Assembly: GCA_012800685.1 (NCBI GenBank)
Contig: JAAZIT010000258.1
Location: forward strand, 1-11,406
DNA: 11,406 nucleotides
Direction: 5' to 3'
Source of the DNA: Clostridiales bacterium
GTDB taxonomy: Bacteria; Bacillota; Clostridia; Oscillospirales; Ruminococcaceae
A program made the position numbers and the translations under genes. Below are positions 1-6,845 of this stretch, one piece after another (positions within the stretch are counted from its first letter, which is position 1; every line of letters starts with the position of its first letter). The notes beneath the pieces are model-generated. The model was not told where the DNA came from and made no database searches. It saw only the letters and a list, made by a program, of their open reading frames with translations.

Positions 1-126
1 AGACTTTTAAAACCATTAGGAGTTAAAGTTACACGTCTTGCCTTTGGATTGCCAATCGGTGGTATCCTGGAATACGCTGACGAAATAACTTTGTATAAAG
101 CTCTTCAAAACAGAAACGAAATATAA
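1..126 (+). CDS. recR: Recombination protein RecR, C-terminal end (partial)
   Basis: Reading frame 1 is open from the first base and encodes 41 residues before TAA at 124-126. The segment VTRLAFGLPIGGILEYADE followed by a threonine and a KAL motif matches the highly conserved end of RecR (family form: VTRIAxGLPVGGDLEYADEVTL). RecR is a toroidal zinc-finger/Toprim protein that works with RecO, and in some bacteria RecF, to load RecA at gaps during recombinational repair. Only the extreme C-terminus is visible, so the zinc finger and most of the Toprim domain lie outside the window. A glycine-to-isoleucine change (GGILEY rather than GGDLEY) is a minor variation. The gene ends 16 bases before a clear hairpin terminator and converges on the minus-strand SPFH gene. 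Confidence 0.9.
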   Translation, partial: RLLKPLGVKVTRLAFGLPIGGILEYADEITLYKALQNRNEI

Positions 127-141
127 ATAATAAAAAAATCA

Positions 142-173
142 CATGGGATAGCCTAGGCTGTCCCATGTTTTTT
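142..173 (+). terminator. Rho-independent terminator of recR
   Basis: The arms CATGGGATAGCC (142-153) and GGCTGTCCCATG (156-167) pair over up to 12 positions with one wobble pair; in practice about 10 pairs close a small CCTAGG-type loop. Six T follow (168-173). A seven-A run (132-138) lies on the other side, so weak bidirectional action is possible, which would suit the convergent arrangement. Confidence 0.9.
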
Positions 174-225
174 GTTTAAATTACTAATCATACTAAAATG
201 AAGAAAAAGTATTATTCTAAAAAAG

Positions 226-797
226 ACATACAACACTTCAAAACTATACAACCCAAACCCTGAAATGTTCTAACTACCAAACCCACACTTACTCCAAAAC
301 CCAAAACCTAAAATACTCTAAATCTTGAAAATCACCCAACAACCCCAAACCCTAAAATATTCTAACCGCCAAACTCACACTCACAACAAAACCTAAACTA
401 CTTTAAATCCCAAACCTACACCCGCCCCAAAATTCAAAACTCACACAAATCCCAAACTCTAAAATTCTAATTCAAAACTCACCCAAAACCTCAAACTCTA
501 AAATTCTAATTCCAAACCCACACCTACCACCAAAATCCCAAAATCACACAAATCTCAAATTCTAAATATCTTAAACTCAAAACCCACCCAAAACCCCAAA
601 CTCTAAAATTCTAATTCCCAAACCTACCCCTACCACTAAAATCACACAAATCTCAAACCCCAAATATCTTAAATTCAAAACCCACCCAAACCCCCAAACG
701 CTTAAAATTCTAATTCCCAAACCCATACTCACCCAAAACTCTAAAACACTCTAAATTTCAAAAACCCACACCCAAACCCATAAATCTCATAAAAAAA
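226..797. repeat. G-depleted, C/A-rich degenerate repeat tract between convergent genes
   Basis: This gene-free stretch between two convergent terminators has only six G on the + strand in 572 nt (positions 262, 267, 327, 368, 424, 700); 425-699 has none. It holds 29 runs of three or more C. A degenerate unit starting CAAA-CYCT-AAAATTCTAA recurs at about 254, 346, 453, 597 and 695 (spacing about 92-107), with an extra partial start at 492. The best-matched neighbours are 492-596 and 597-694. On the minus strand the tract reads as G/T-rich blocks such as GGGTTTGGG, just downstream of the SPFH terminator. I see no convincing coding potential. The function is unknown. Confidence 0.85.
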
Positions 798-824
798 GTA
801 CACCGCTAAACCTAGCGATGTACT
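791..824 (-). terminator. Rho-independent terminator of the nfeD-SPFH operon
   Basis: Read on the minus strand, AGTACATCGCTA (824-813) pairs with TAGCGGTGTACT (808-797) as a 12-pair stem with one U-G wobble and a short GGTT loop, followed by seven T (797-791). It lies 22 nt past the SPFH stop codon. The + strand side lacks a T run, so it should act only on minus-strand transcripts. Confidence 0.9.
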
Positions 825-845
825 TAATTGTATTTAAATATGTAA

Positions 846-1808
846 TTATTTTTCGTCTACGATACCCTTTAAACTGCTTGCAAGTCCTGCAAGCCCCTGA
901 ATTTCGCTTGGAATAATAATTTTTGTTGATTTCCCGTCTGCAACCTTTTCCATTGTCTCAAGGCTCTTAAGAGCAATAACACTTTGGTTAGGACTAGCAG
1001 CATTAAGCTTAACAATACTTTCCGCTACAGCAGTCTGTACCATATTAATAGCTTCTGATTCACCCTCAGCCTCACGGATTTTTTGTTCTCTAACAGCGTC
1101 AGCACGAAGGATCATAGCTTCTCTCTCAGCCTCTGCACGAAGAATTTCGGATTGTTTGTCAGCCTCTGCACGAAGAATTTTAGACTGCTTTTCACCCTCT
1201 GCAACAAGTACCTGAGATTTCTTTTCAGCCTCGGCTTGAATAACCTTTTCACGTCTCTCACGGTCAGCCTTCATCTGTTTTTCCATTGAATCTTGAATTT
1301 CTGGAGGTGGAAGAATGTTTTTAAGCTCAACACGCTGAACCTTTATTCCCCATCTGTCAGTGGCCTCGTCAAGAATAGCGGTGATTTTTGTGTTAATAAA
1401 GTCTCTTGATGTAAGAGTGGCTTCAAGCTCTAAGTCACCGATAATATTACGAAGAGTAGTAGCTGTAAGATTTTCAATTGCTGAAAGTGGTCTTTCAACA
1501 CCATAAGCAAACTGCTTAGCATTTGTAATTTGGAAGAAAACAACTGTGTCAATTTGCATTGTTACGTTATCCTTTGTGATAACTGGCTGTGGCTTGAAGT
1601 CAACAACCTGCTCCTTGATTGACACCCTTTTAGCAATGACGTCAACAAAAGGAACTTTGAAATGAAATCCTGTCCCCCAAGCTGAGTGGAATGCACCCAA
1701 ACGTTCAACAACGAATACGTATGCCTGCGGAACAATTTTAATACAGCTGATTATAACCAAAATTATAAATATTAGTATTCCTATTGCGATATAAAACCCT
1801 GGTCCCAT
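846..1808 (-). CDS. qmcA: SPFH/stomatin-like membrane protein (QmcA/paraslipin type)
   Basis: The 320-residue product has an N-terminal membrane segment (about 6-24), then an SPFH/Band 7 domain (about 26-185) with the typical VPQAYVFVVERLGAF entry, KVPFVD, and the ILPPPEIQDSMEKQM stretch. A charged coiled coil follows, built from six consecutive 11-residue units (192-257, consensus AEAEKQSxILR), then a hydrophobic C-terminal tail. SPFH proteins form large oligomeric cages or scaffolds on membranes and often work with membrane proteases or an NfeD partner. Family knowledge puts the bulk either in the cytoplasm or on the outer face depending on subfamily; the sequence does not settle this. ATG at 1808 follows a strong GGAGGA site. 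The gene lies 36 nt downstream of nfeD in an evident operon. The symbol follows E. coli QmcA (YbbK) by similarity; exact orthology is uncertain. Confidence 0.88.
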   Translation of the reverse strand: MGPGFYIAIGILIFIILVIISCIKIVPQAYVFVVERLGAFHSAWGTGFHFKVPFVDVIAKRVSIKEQVVDFKPQPVITKDNVTMQIDTVVFFQITNAKQFAYGVERPLSAIENLTATTLRNIIGDLELEATLTSRDFINTKITAILDEATDRWGIKVQRVELKNILPPPEIQDSMEKQMKADRERREKVIQAEAEKKSQVLVAEGEKQSKILRAEADKQSEILRAEAEREAMILRADAVREQKIREAEGESEAINMVQTAVAESIVKLNAASPNQSVIALKSLETMEKVADGKSTKIIIPSEIQGLAGLASSLKGIVDEK

Positions 1809-1844
1809 AATATGTCCTCCATTATAATAACTAATTTAAGTGGT

Positions 1845-2270
1845 TTATGTAGTTTTTGACTCAACGAGAAGCTTTGAACCATCAATTTCCTTAACGATTA
1901 CAATAGTTCCCTCTGGAATTGGTATATCATTAACACTTCTAGCAGTCCAGTCAATACCATTTAGCTTTGCACGGCCTTTACCTTTTATGTTATCTATACC
2001 CTCGATAACTGTTGCATTACTTCCGATATCTAAATCAGAGTTAGTTGGTTCAACATCCTTAATCATTTTGCGTACAATTGGCCTTGTTGCTAATAAAAGG
2101 ATTGCCGAAAGAACAGCAAATACCAATAACTGCGACCAAAAAGGTGCGTTGAATATACTCATAAACATTGAAACAAGAGCTGATATTGCGAGCCAAATTG
2201 AAACAAGCTGAATAGTTGTAAGCTCGACGATAACAAATAAAGCAAAAAGCAATGCCCATACAATAGTCAT
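1845..2270 (-). CDS. nfeD: NfeD family membrane protein, short form
   Basis: The preferred product is 141 residues from ATG at 2270, giving an N-terminus MTIVWALLFALFVIVEL. An in-frame upstream ATG at 2336 would add 22 residues, but it lacks a good ribosome site and lies between the predicted promoter and the Shine-Dalgarno AGAAAGGGG of the 2270 start. Three hydrophobic segments (about 2-20, 22-40, 47-64) are followed by a soluble domain (about 80-141) with alternating hydrophobic residues and the GKGRAKLNGIDWTA pattern of the NfeD OB-fold domain. Short NfeD proteins lacking the ClpP-like protease domain are typically encoded beside SPFH genes, and the OB-fold is thought to help assembly or tethering of the partner. 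The pairing with the downstream stomatin-like gene fits that well. Confidence 0.88.
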   Translation of the reverse strand: MTIVWALLFALFVIVELTTIQLVSIWLAISALVSMFMSIFNAPFWSQLLVFAVLSAILLLATRPIVRKMIKDVEPTNSDLDIGSNATVIEGIDNIKGKGRAKLNGIDWTARSVNDIPIPEGTIVIVKEIDGSKLLVESKTT

Positions 2271-2277
2271 TATATAT

Positions 2278-2286
2278 CCCCTTTCT
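2278..2286 (-). promoter_or_regulatory. Ribosome binding site fixing the nfeD start
   Basis: On the minus strand AGAAAGGGG ends 7 nt before ATG at 2270. This favours the 141-residue product over the longer frame starting at 2336. Confidence 0.75.
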
Positions 2287-2349
2287 AAATAATTGTTAAG
2301 TAAATCTTGATATATATAATTCAAAGTGAATAACATACATCTTTAAATT

Positions 2350-2378
2350 ATTTTAACATAGTTTCCGAAAAAATTCAA
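2350..2378 (-). promoter_or_regulatory. Sigma-A promoter of the nfeD-SPFH operon
   Basis: On the minus strand TTGAAT (2378-2373) and TAAAAT (2355-2350) are separated by exactly 17 nt. Transcription would begin near 2343, giving a leader of roughly 70 nt before the 2270 start. The -35 hexamer lies within an inverted repeat (2369-2396). Confidence 0.6.
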
Positions 2379-2396
2379 CTATTATTTTGAATTTTT
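2369..2396. repeat. AT-rich inverted repeat overlapping the nfeD -35 box
   Basis: AAAAATTCAA (2369-2378) and TTGAATTTTT (2387-2396) are perfect 10-nt inverted arms around an 8-nt centre. The left arm contains the predicted -35 box of nfeD, so an operator role is possible. AT-rich intergenic DNA yields such arms by chance fairly often. Confidence 0.45.
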
Positions 2397-2488
2397 CTAC
2401 GATTTTGTGTGTTTTAATTAAAATTTTACATTGTTTTAAGTTTAATTGCTAAACAGAGTGTGAATTAAAGCTCTATAAAACAAAAACC

Positions 2489-2517
2489 TTGAAAGTTAAG
2501 CGTAAAGGTGGTATAAT
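2489..2517 (+). promoter_or_regulatory. Sigma-A promoter of the recJ-rel operon, extended -10
   Basis: TTGAAA (2489-2494), a 17-nt spacer and a perfect TATAAT (2512-2517), with TG one base ahead of it (2509-2510) as in extended -10 promoters. The start site would lie near 2524, giving a leader of about 49 nt before recJ. This is the strongest promoter in the window by eye and probably drives at least recJ and rel. Confidence 0.8.
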
Positions 2518-2560
2518 AATATGATAATTTGTATTAACATAATTATAATGATATAAAATA

Positions 2561-2567
2561 AGGAAAG
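2561..2567 (+). promoter_or_regulatory. Ribosome binding site fixing the recJ start
   Basis: AGGAAAG ends 5 nt before ATG at 2573. A GTG at 2567 is in frame but overlaps this site and would leave it without a Shine-Dalgarno sequence, so ATG at 2573 is preferred. Confidence 0.7.
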
Positions 2568-2572
2568 TGTTT

Positions 2573-4603
2573 ATGAAACGTTGGATAATTAACAAACCTG
2601 ATAATAATGCAGTTGCTAATATTTTGAAAAAAACCGATTTGTCTAAGCTTTGTGCTGAAATCATGAGTTCAAGAGGATACAATGAAATTGAACAGCTTTC
2701 GGAATTTTTTAATACTACTGAAATTGAAGACCCATTTAGTCTTGTTGATATGGATAAGGCAGTAGAATGTATATCGAATGCAATAGATGAATTTCAGCTT
2801 ATATGTATTTATGGCGATTACGATTGCGACGGTATCACTTCGACCGTTGTGCTATATAACTATCTTGAATGTGCTGGTGCTAACATAATGTACTATATTC
2901 CTAATCGTGATGAGGGATATGGTTTGAATAAAAAAGCTGTTGATAAACTTGCTGAAAAGGGAGTAAAAGTTGTTTTAACGGTGGATAATGGTATTTCAGC
3001 TATTGAAGAAGCGGAATATATTTACGAAAAGAATATGAAGCTTGTTATAACCGACCACCATCAGCCAAAGGATATATTGCCTAGAGCTGAAGCGGTTGTT
3101 AACCCTCATAGGACTGATTGTCCATCGAAATTTAAAGATACAGCGGGCGTTGGTGTTGCACTTAAGCTGTGCGCTGCTTTAGATGACGGGAATTATGAAA
3201 CGGTTTTAGAACAATATGCCGATTTAGTTGCAATTGGAACTATTGCTGACGTTGTTCCCCTTGTTTCAGAAAATAGGACAATTGTAAGTGTTGGGCTTGA
3301 AAATATGTCTAATACAGAGAATTATGGAATACATAGCCTGTTAGAAAGTGGCTCTGTGGATATAAATAATATATCATCTTCAGATATTGGCTTTAGAATA
3401 TCCCCGAGAATTAATGCCTCAGGAAGACTAGATTCTCCTCTGATTGCTGTTAAAGCATTGCTAGGAGAAGATGAAGAAGCTGCTAACGAGGTTGAGAAGC
3501 TTGCTGAACTTAATAATAAGCGTAAGAATATTGAGACAGAAATACTTGATGAAATAAATAAATTTATTGCAAATAACCCAATGGTTCTTAACGAACGAGT
3601 ACTAGTGCTTTACGGAAAAGGCTGGCATCACGGGGTTATAGGAATTGTATCCTCAAAGGTGCTAGAGAAATACGGAAAACCAAATATTATCTTATCAATT
3701 GATGATGACGGCTGCGCAAAAGGTTCTGGACGAAGCATTAAAGGTTTCAACCTATATAAGTGTGTAACATATTGTACTAATATTTTAGAGCAATACGGTG
3801 GACATGAATGTGCAGTAGGAATGTCTTTATATGAAAAAAACATTAAAGAGTTTGATAGACTAGTTCAGGAATACGCAATAAATAATGTTCCTAATATGCC
3901 AGTTGTTACAATAAAATCCGATAAAATCCTAAGAGGCGAAGACCTAACAATTAGCCAAATTGAAAGCCTTAATCTCTTAGAACCTTTCGGCGAAGGCAAT
4001 CCAATTCCAATTTTTACCATTTTAGGAGCGAAGCTCATTGCTGTACACTCGCTGTCCAACGGAAAACATATCAAGCTAGACCTAAACTACGACGATGCAA
4101 AATTCCAAGCCGTACTGTTTAATGTTTCCCCAGAAGATTTTGAAATTAAAAATTCCGAGCAAATCGACCTACAGGTTAGAGTGTACATAAATGAGTATAA
4201 TAATAGAAAATCAATTACCGTCAATATTCTCGACTATAGATTGCACGGAATTAAGCAAGAACCATATTTCGCAGCAAAACAGTGCTATGAAAAATATATG
4301 CTAGGTGAAAAGCTTCCTATGCCGTTCTTACTAAAGATTGTACCAGATAGAAAAGAGCTTGTTGAAATATACAAATACGTTAGTACCGCAAAAAAAATCA
4401 ACCTAGATACTATATATATACGCCTAGCAAATAAATATAATTACTGTAAAATGCGTCTATGTATAGATGTTTTTTGTGAAATAGGTTTGTTAGCCTATGA
4501 CTACAACACATTTGAAGTAACTGTTTGTGAAGTAACCCAAAGAAAAGACCTTTCGGATTCAAAGCTTTTTCGTGAGCTTAAAAAATTAGTTTCTAAGGAG
4601 TAG
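2573..4603 (+). CDS. recJ: Single-stranded-DNA-specific 5'-3' exonuclease RecJ
   Basis: The 676-residue protein carries the DHH phosphoesterase signature. Motif I is YGDYDCDG (80-87), motif II TVDNG (136-140), motif III DHH (161-163) and motif IV GTIADVVPL with its metal-binding Asp at 226, all intact. The DHHA1 half has GWHHGVIGIVSSK, GSGRS and GGHE (GGH at 409-411). An OB-type domain follows (LEPFGEGNPIPIF onward), then a C-terminal region of about 130 residues of the kind found in Firmicutes RecJ, making it longer than the roughly 580-residue E. coli protein. RecJ degrades single-stranded DNA 5' to 3' in RecFOR recombination, mismatch and base excision repair, using Mn2+/Mg2+. It is the first gene after a strong promoter and ends 5 nt before rel. 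Codon and strand composition shift in the last third (see findings). Confidence 0.95.
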   Translation: MKRWIINKPDNNAVANILKKTDLSKLCAEIMSSRGYNEIEQLSEFFNTTEIEDPFSLVDMDKAVECISNAIDEFQLICIYGDYDCDGITSTVVLYNYLECAGANIMYYIPNRDEGYGLNKKAVDKLAEKGVKVVLTVDNGISAIEEAEYIYEKNMKLVITDHHQPKDILPRAEAVVNPHRTDCPSKFKDTAGVGVALKLCAALDDGNYETVLEQYADLVAIGTIADVVPLVSENRTIVSVGLENMSNTENYGIHSLLESGSVDINNISSSDIGFRISPRINASGRLDSPLIAVKALLGEDEEAANEVEKLAELNNKRKNIETEILDEINKFIANNPMVLNERVLVLYGKGWHHGVIGIVSSKVLEKYGKPNIILSIDDDGCAKGSGRSIKGFNLYKCVTYCTNILEQYGGHECAVGMSLYEKNIKEFDRLVQEYAINNVPNMPVVTIKSDKILRGEDLTISQIESLNLLEPFGEGNPIPIFTILGAKLIAVHSLSNGKHIKLDLNYDDAKFQAVLFNVSPEDFEIKNSEQIDLQVRVYINEYNNRKSITVNILDYRLHGIKQEPYFAAKQCYEKYMLGEKLPMPFLLKIVPDRKELVEIYKYVSTAKKINLDTIYIRLANKYNYCKMRLCIDVFCEIGLLAYDYNTFEVTVCEVTQRKDLSDSKLFRELKKLVSKE

Positions 4604-4608
4604 AATTT

Positions 4609-6792
4609 ATGGAAATGGCATCTGAATACACAATTGATGCGTTAATTCAAAAAATTATTGACGGAGATAAACAATACGACCTGTCTAAAATTGTTTCTGC
4701 CTATGAAAAAGCGGAGTTTTATCATAATGGGCAAAAACGAGAATCAGGCGAAGATTATATATCCCATCCGCTGGCAGTTGCATACATTCTACTTGAATTG
4801 GGTATGGATACTGACACGATTTGTTCTGCAATTTTACATGATGTTGTTGAGGATACCGATTGCACTCTTGACGAGGTAAGAAAAGATTTTGGTTCAGATG
4901 TTGCGATGCTTGTTAATGGCGTAACAAAATTAAAAAGAATTCCTGCTATTTCAAAGGAAGAACAAAAAGCGGAAAATATTCGAAAAATGATTTTAGCAAT
5001 GTCTGAGGATATAAGAGTTATTATTATCAAATTATGTGATAGACTTCATAACATGAGAACATTACAATACTGTAGTGATAATAAACGTAGAACTATTTCG
5101 CTTGAAACAATGAATATTTATGCTCCTATAGCCCATAGACTTGGAATTAGTTCAATTAAGGAAGAACTAGAAGATTTATCTTTTAAATATCTTGATCCAT
5201 ATGCATATGAGGAAATTGACCAGCAAATGCATTTAAGAACCGACACTAGAGAAAAATTTGTTGATAGTATAAAAGATAAAATAGGTAAAAGGCTTGCTGA
5301 GGATTTTGAAAAAATGCCTCTAATTGAAGGCCGTGTTAAAAGCAATTATGGAATATATAAAAAAGTATATCGTGATGGAAAAGAAATTGAACAGATCTAT
5401 GATAGGTATGCTGTAAGAGTTATTGTGGATACTGTTAATGAATGCTACAATGTTTTGGGAATTATACATGATATGTTTAAGCCGATTCCGAATAGATTTA
5501 AGGACTACATTTCAACTCCTAAGCCTAATATGTACCAATCACTTCATACAACAGTTATCGGCAGAGAGGGTCTTCCCTTTGAAGTTCAAATTAGGACATG
5601 GGAAATGCATCAAACAGCTGAATACGGTATCGCAGCTCACTGGAAGTATAAAGAGGGTATTAAAGGGAGAGGAAAAGAAGACAACAGACTTGCGTGGATT
5701 AGACGTATTATTGAAGCACAGCAGGAGTCTAATGACGCCGAGGAAATTGTTCGTACTATAAAAAGTGATCTAGCTCCTGATGAAGTATTTGCATTTACAC
5801 CAAAGGGTGATATTATTTCTTTGCCAAAGGGTGCAACGGTTATCGACTTTGCTTATGCTATTCATACTCAGGTTGGGCATAAAATGTGTGGGGCAAAGGT
5901 TGACAAAAAAATGGTATCCTATGATTACCAGATAAAAACTGGTGAGATTATTGAAATATTAACCACCAACGTATTAGGACATGGTCCTAGCAGGTCGTGG
6001 CTAAATATATGTAAGACTAATGAGGCAAAATCTAAAATACGTTCTTGGTTTAAAAAAGAACGACGTGAAGAGAATATCTACGAGGGTAAAAACGAGCTTG
6101 AACGTGAGTTTAAGAGAAATTATATTAGGCTTTCTGAGGACGAGCTTCCTGAATTTTTAGCTGCTGATATTAAGAGGCACAATTGTGAAACTCTTGACGA
6201 TTTTTACGCTGCAATTGGATATGGCGGTGTACAGCTTACAAAAATTGTTCCTAGACTTAGAGATGATTATAATAAGAAATATGTTAAGGATAAAGAAGAA
6301 CCTCAATATACTCCACCAAAACCTGTTAAGACCGAATCGGGTGTTATAGTTGATGATGTTGGAAATTGTCAGGTTAAGTTTTCACAGTGCTGCAACCCAC
6401 TTCCAGGGGATAGCATTATTGGATTTGTCACTAGAGGTCATGGGGTTTCTGTTCATAAAACAGATTGTATAAATTACTTGTCATCTATAAGACAAACTGA
6501 TGATGCGGCAAGGTGGATAAGCGTGCGTTGGGCAGATGAAACACCTCAAAATAATTTTAAGGTTACAATTGATATTGTTGCTAACAATAGAATTGGACTT
6601 TTAGCTGATATTTCAGCTATACTGGCAGATATTAGAATACCAATGCATGAAGCAACAGCAAGAGAGCTCAAGAATGGTAATGCAAATGTAATGGTTACAC
6701 TAAGTATTGCAGGTGTTGATCAACTAAACGGAGTTATGAATAGACTTAAAAAAATCAATTCTGTTATTTCCGTTGATAGAACTGGAAAATAA
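4609..6792 (+). CDS. rel: Bifunctional (p)ppGpp synthetase/hydrolase (long RSH, Rel)
   Basis: The 727-residue product has the full long RelA/SpoT homolog layout. The N-terminal HD hydrolase domain keeps His53, the His77-Asp78 pair in HDVVEDT and LCDRLHNMRT. The synthetase domain (about 235-345) contains DRYAVRVIV, YQSLHTT (Tyr309 on) and FEVQIRT with catalytic-type Glu325. A TGS domain follows (about 393-455), then a helical linker, a zinc-finger-like region with Cys594, Cys595, His616 and Cys620, and a C-terminal ACT domain (about 650-727). Intact HD residues argue for both synthesis and hydrolysis, as in Gram-positive Rel, rather than a synthetase-only RelA. The TGS and ACT regions sense stalled ribosomes and deacylated tRNA. 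Start ATG at 4609 follows AAGGAG at 4595-4600, which lies in the end of recJ, so the two genes are probably cotranscribed. In many clostridia apt lies between recJ and rel; it is absent here. Confidence 0.96.
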   Translation: MEMASEYTIDALIQKIIDGDKQYDLSKIVSAYEKAEFYHNGQKRESGEDYISHPLAVAYILLELGMDTDTICSAILHDVVEDTDCTLDEVRKDFGSDVAMLVNGVTKLKRIPAISKEEQKAENIRKMILAMSEDIRVIIIKLCDRLHNMRTLQYCSDNKRRTISLETMNIYAPIAHRLGISSIKEELEDLSFKYLDPYAYEEIDQQMHLRTDTREKFVDSIKDKIGKRLAEDFEKMPLIEGRVKSNYGIYKKVYRDGKEIEQIYDRYAVRVIVDTVNECYNVLGIIHDMFKPIPNRFKDYISTPKPNMYQSLHTTVIGREGLPFEVQIRTWEMHQTAEYGIAAHWKYKEGIKGRGKEDNRLAWIRRIIEAQQESNDAEEIVRTIKSDLAPDEVFAFTPKGDIISLPKGATVIDFAYAIHTQVGHKMCGAKVDKKMVSYDYQIKTGEIIEILTTNVLGHGPSRSWLNICKTNEAKSKIRSWFKKERREENIYEGKNELEREFKRNYIRLSEDELPEFLAADIKRHNCETLDDFYAAIGYGGVQLTKIVPRLRDDYNKKYVKDKEEPQYTPPKPVKTESGVIVDDVGNCQVKFSQCCNPLPGDSIIGFVTRGHGVSVHKTDCINYLSSIRQTDDAARWISVRWADETPQNNFKVTIDIVANNRIGLLADISAILADIRIPMHEATARELKNGNANVMVTLSIAGVDQLNGVMNRLKKINSVISVDRTGK

Positions 6793-6796
6793 TAAG

Positions 6797-6829
6797 AAAT
6801 GCCGAGATTTTTATAATTCCGGCATTTTT
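6797..6829 (+). terminator. Hairpin after rel, probable (partial) terminator
   Basis: AAATGCCG (6797-6804) and CGGCATTT (6820-6827) form an 8-pair stem with a 15-nt loop, ending in five T (6825-6829), four bases past the rel stop. The large loop and the short T run, partly inside the stem, suggest modest strength. It may lower expression of the downstream hydrolase-hemZ-methyltransferase genes relative to recJ-rel rather than separate them fully, since no convincing new promoter is visible in the 53-nt gap. Confidence 0.65.
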
Positions 6830-6845
6830 AAACAAGGAGAAGCTA

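Noticed and set aside
340..360. CCCTAAA-like words resembling plant-type telomere repeats in the G-poor tract
   Set aside because: The units are irregular, about 100 nt long and lie between ordinary bacterial genes; there is no uniform 6-7 nt tandem repeat and no chromosome end.
254..760. CRISPR array
   Set aside because: The repeated units are long, degenerate and lack the alternation of short identical repeats and unique spacers; no cas gene is nearby.
226..797. Strict G-quadruplex motif on the minus strand
   Set aside because: Several places have three closely spaced G3+ runs (for example 681-695 and 765-779 on the complement), but I found no place with four such runs separated by short loops. 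Two-layer or intermolecular structures remain possible but are not claimed.
1083..1289. Plus-strand open frame of 68 codons opposite the SPFH gene
   Set aside because: It is the antisense shadow of the hendecad repeats; its own repetitive Phe/Ser/Leu composition reflects those repeats and it has no ribosome site that I can see.
1840..2211. Plus-strand open frame of 123 codons opposite nfeD
   Set aside because: It is antisense to a well-supported gene with family motifs, promoter and ribosome site, and shows no recognisable domain.
2412..2423. Perfect palindrome TTTTAATTAAAA in the divergent promoter region
   Set aside because: A 12-nt A/T-only palindrome is common in DNA of this composition and it overlaps neither promoter.
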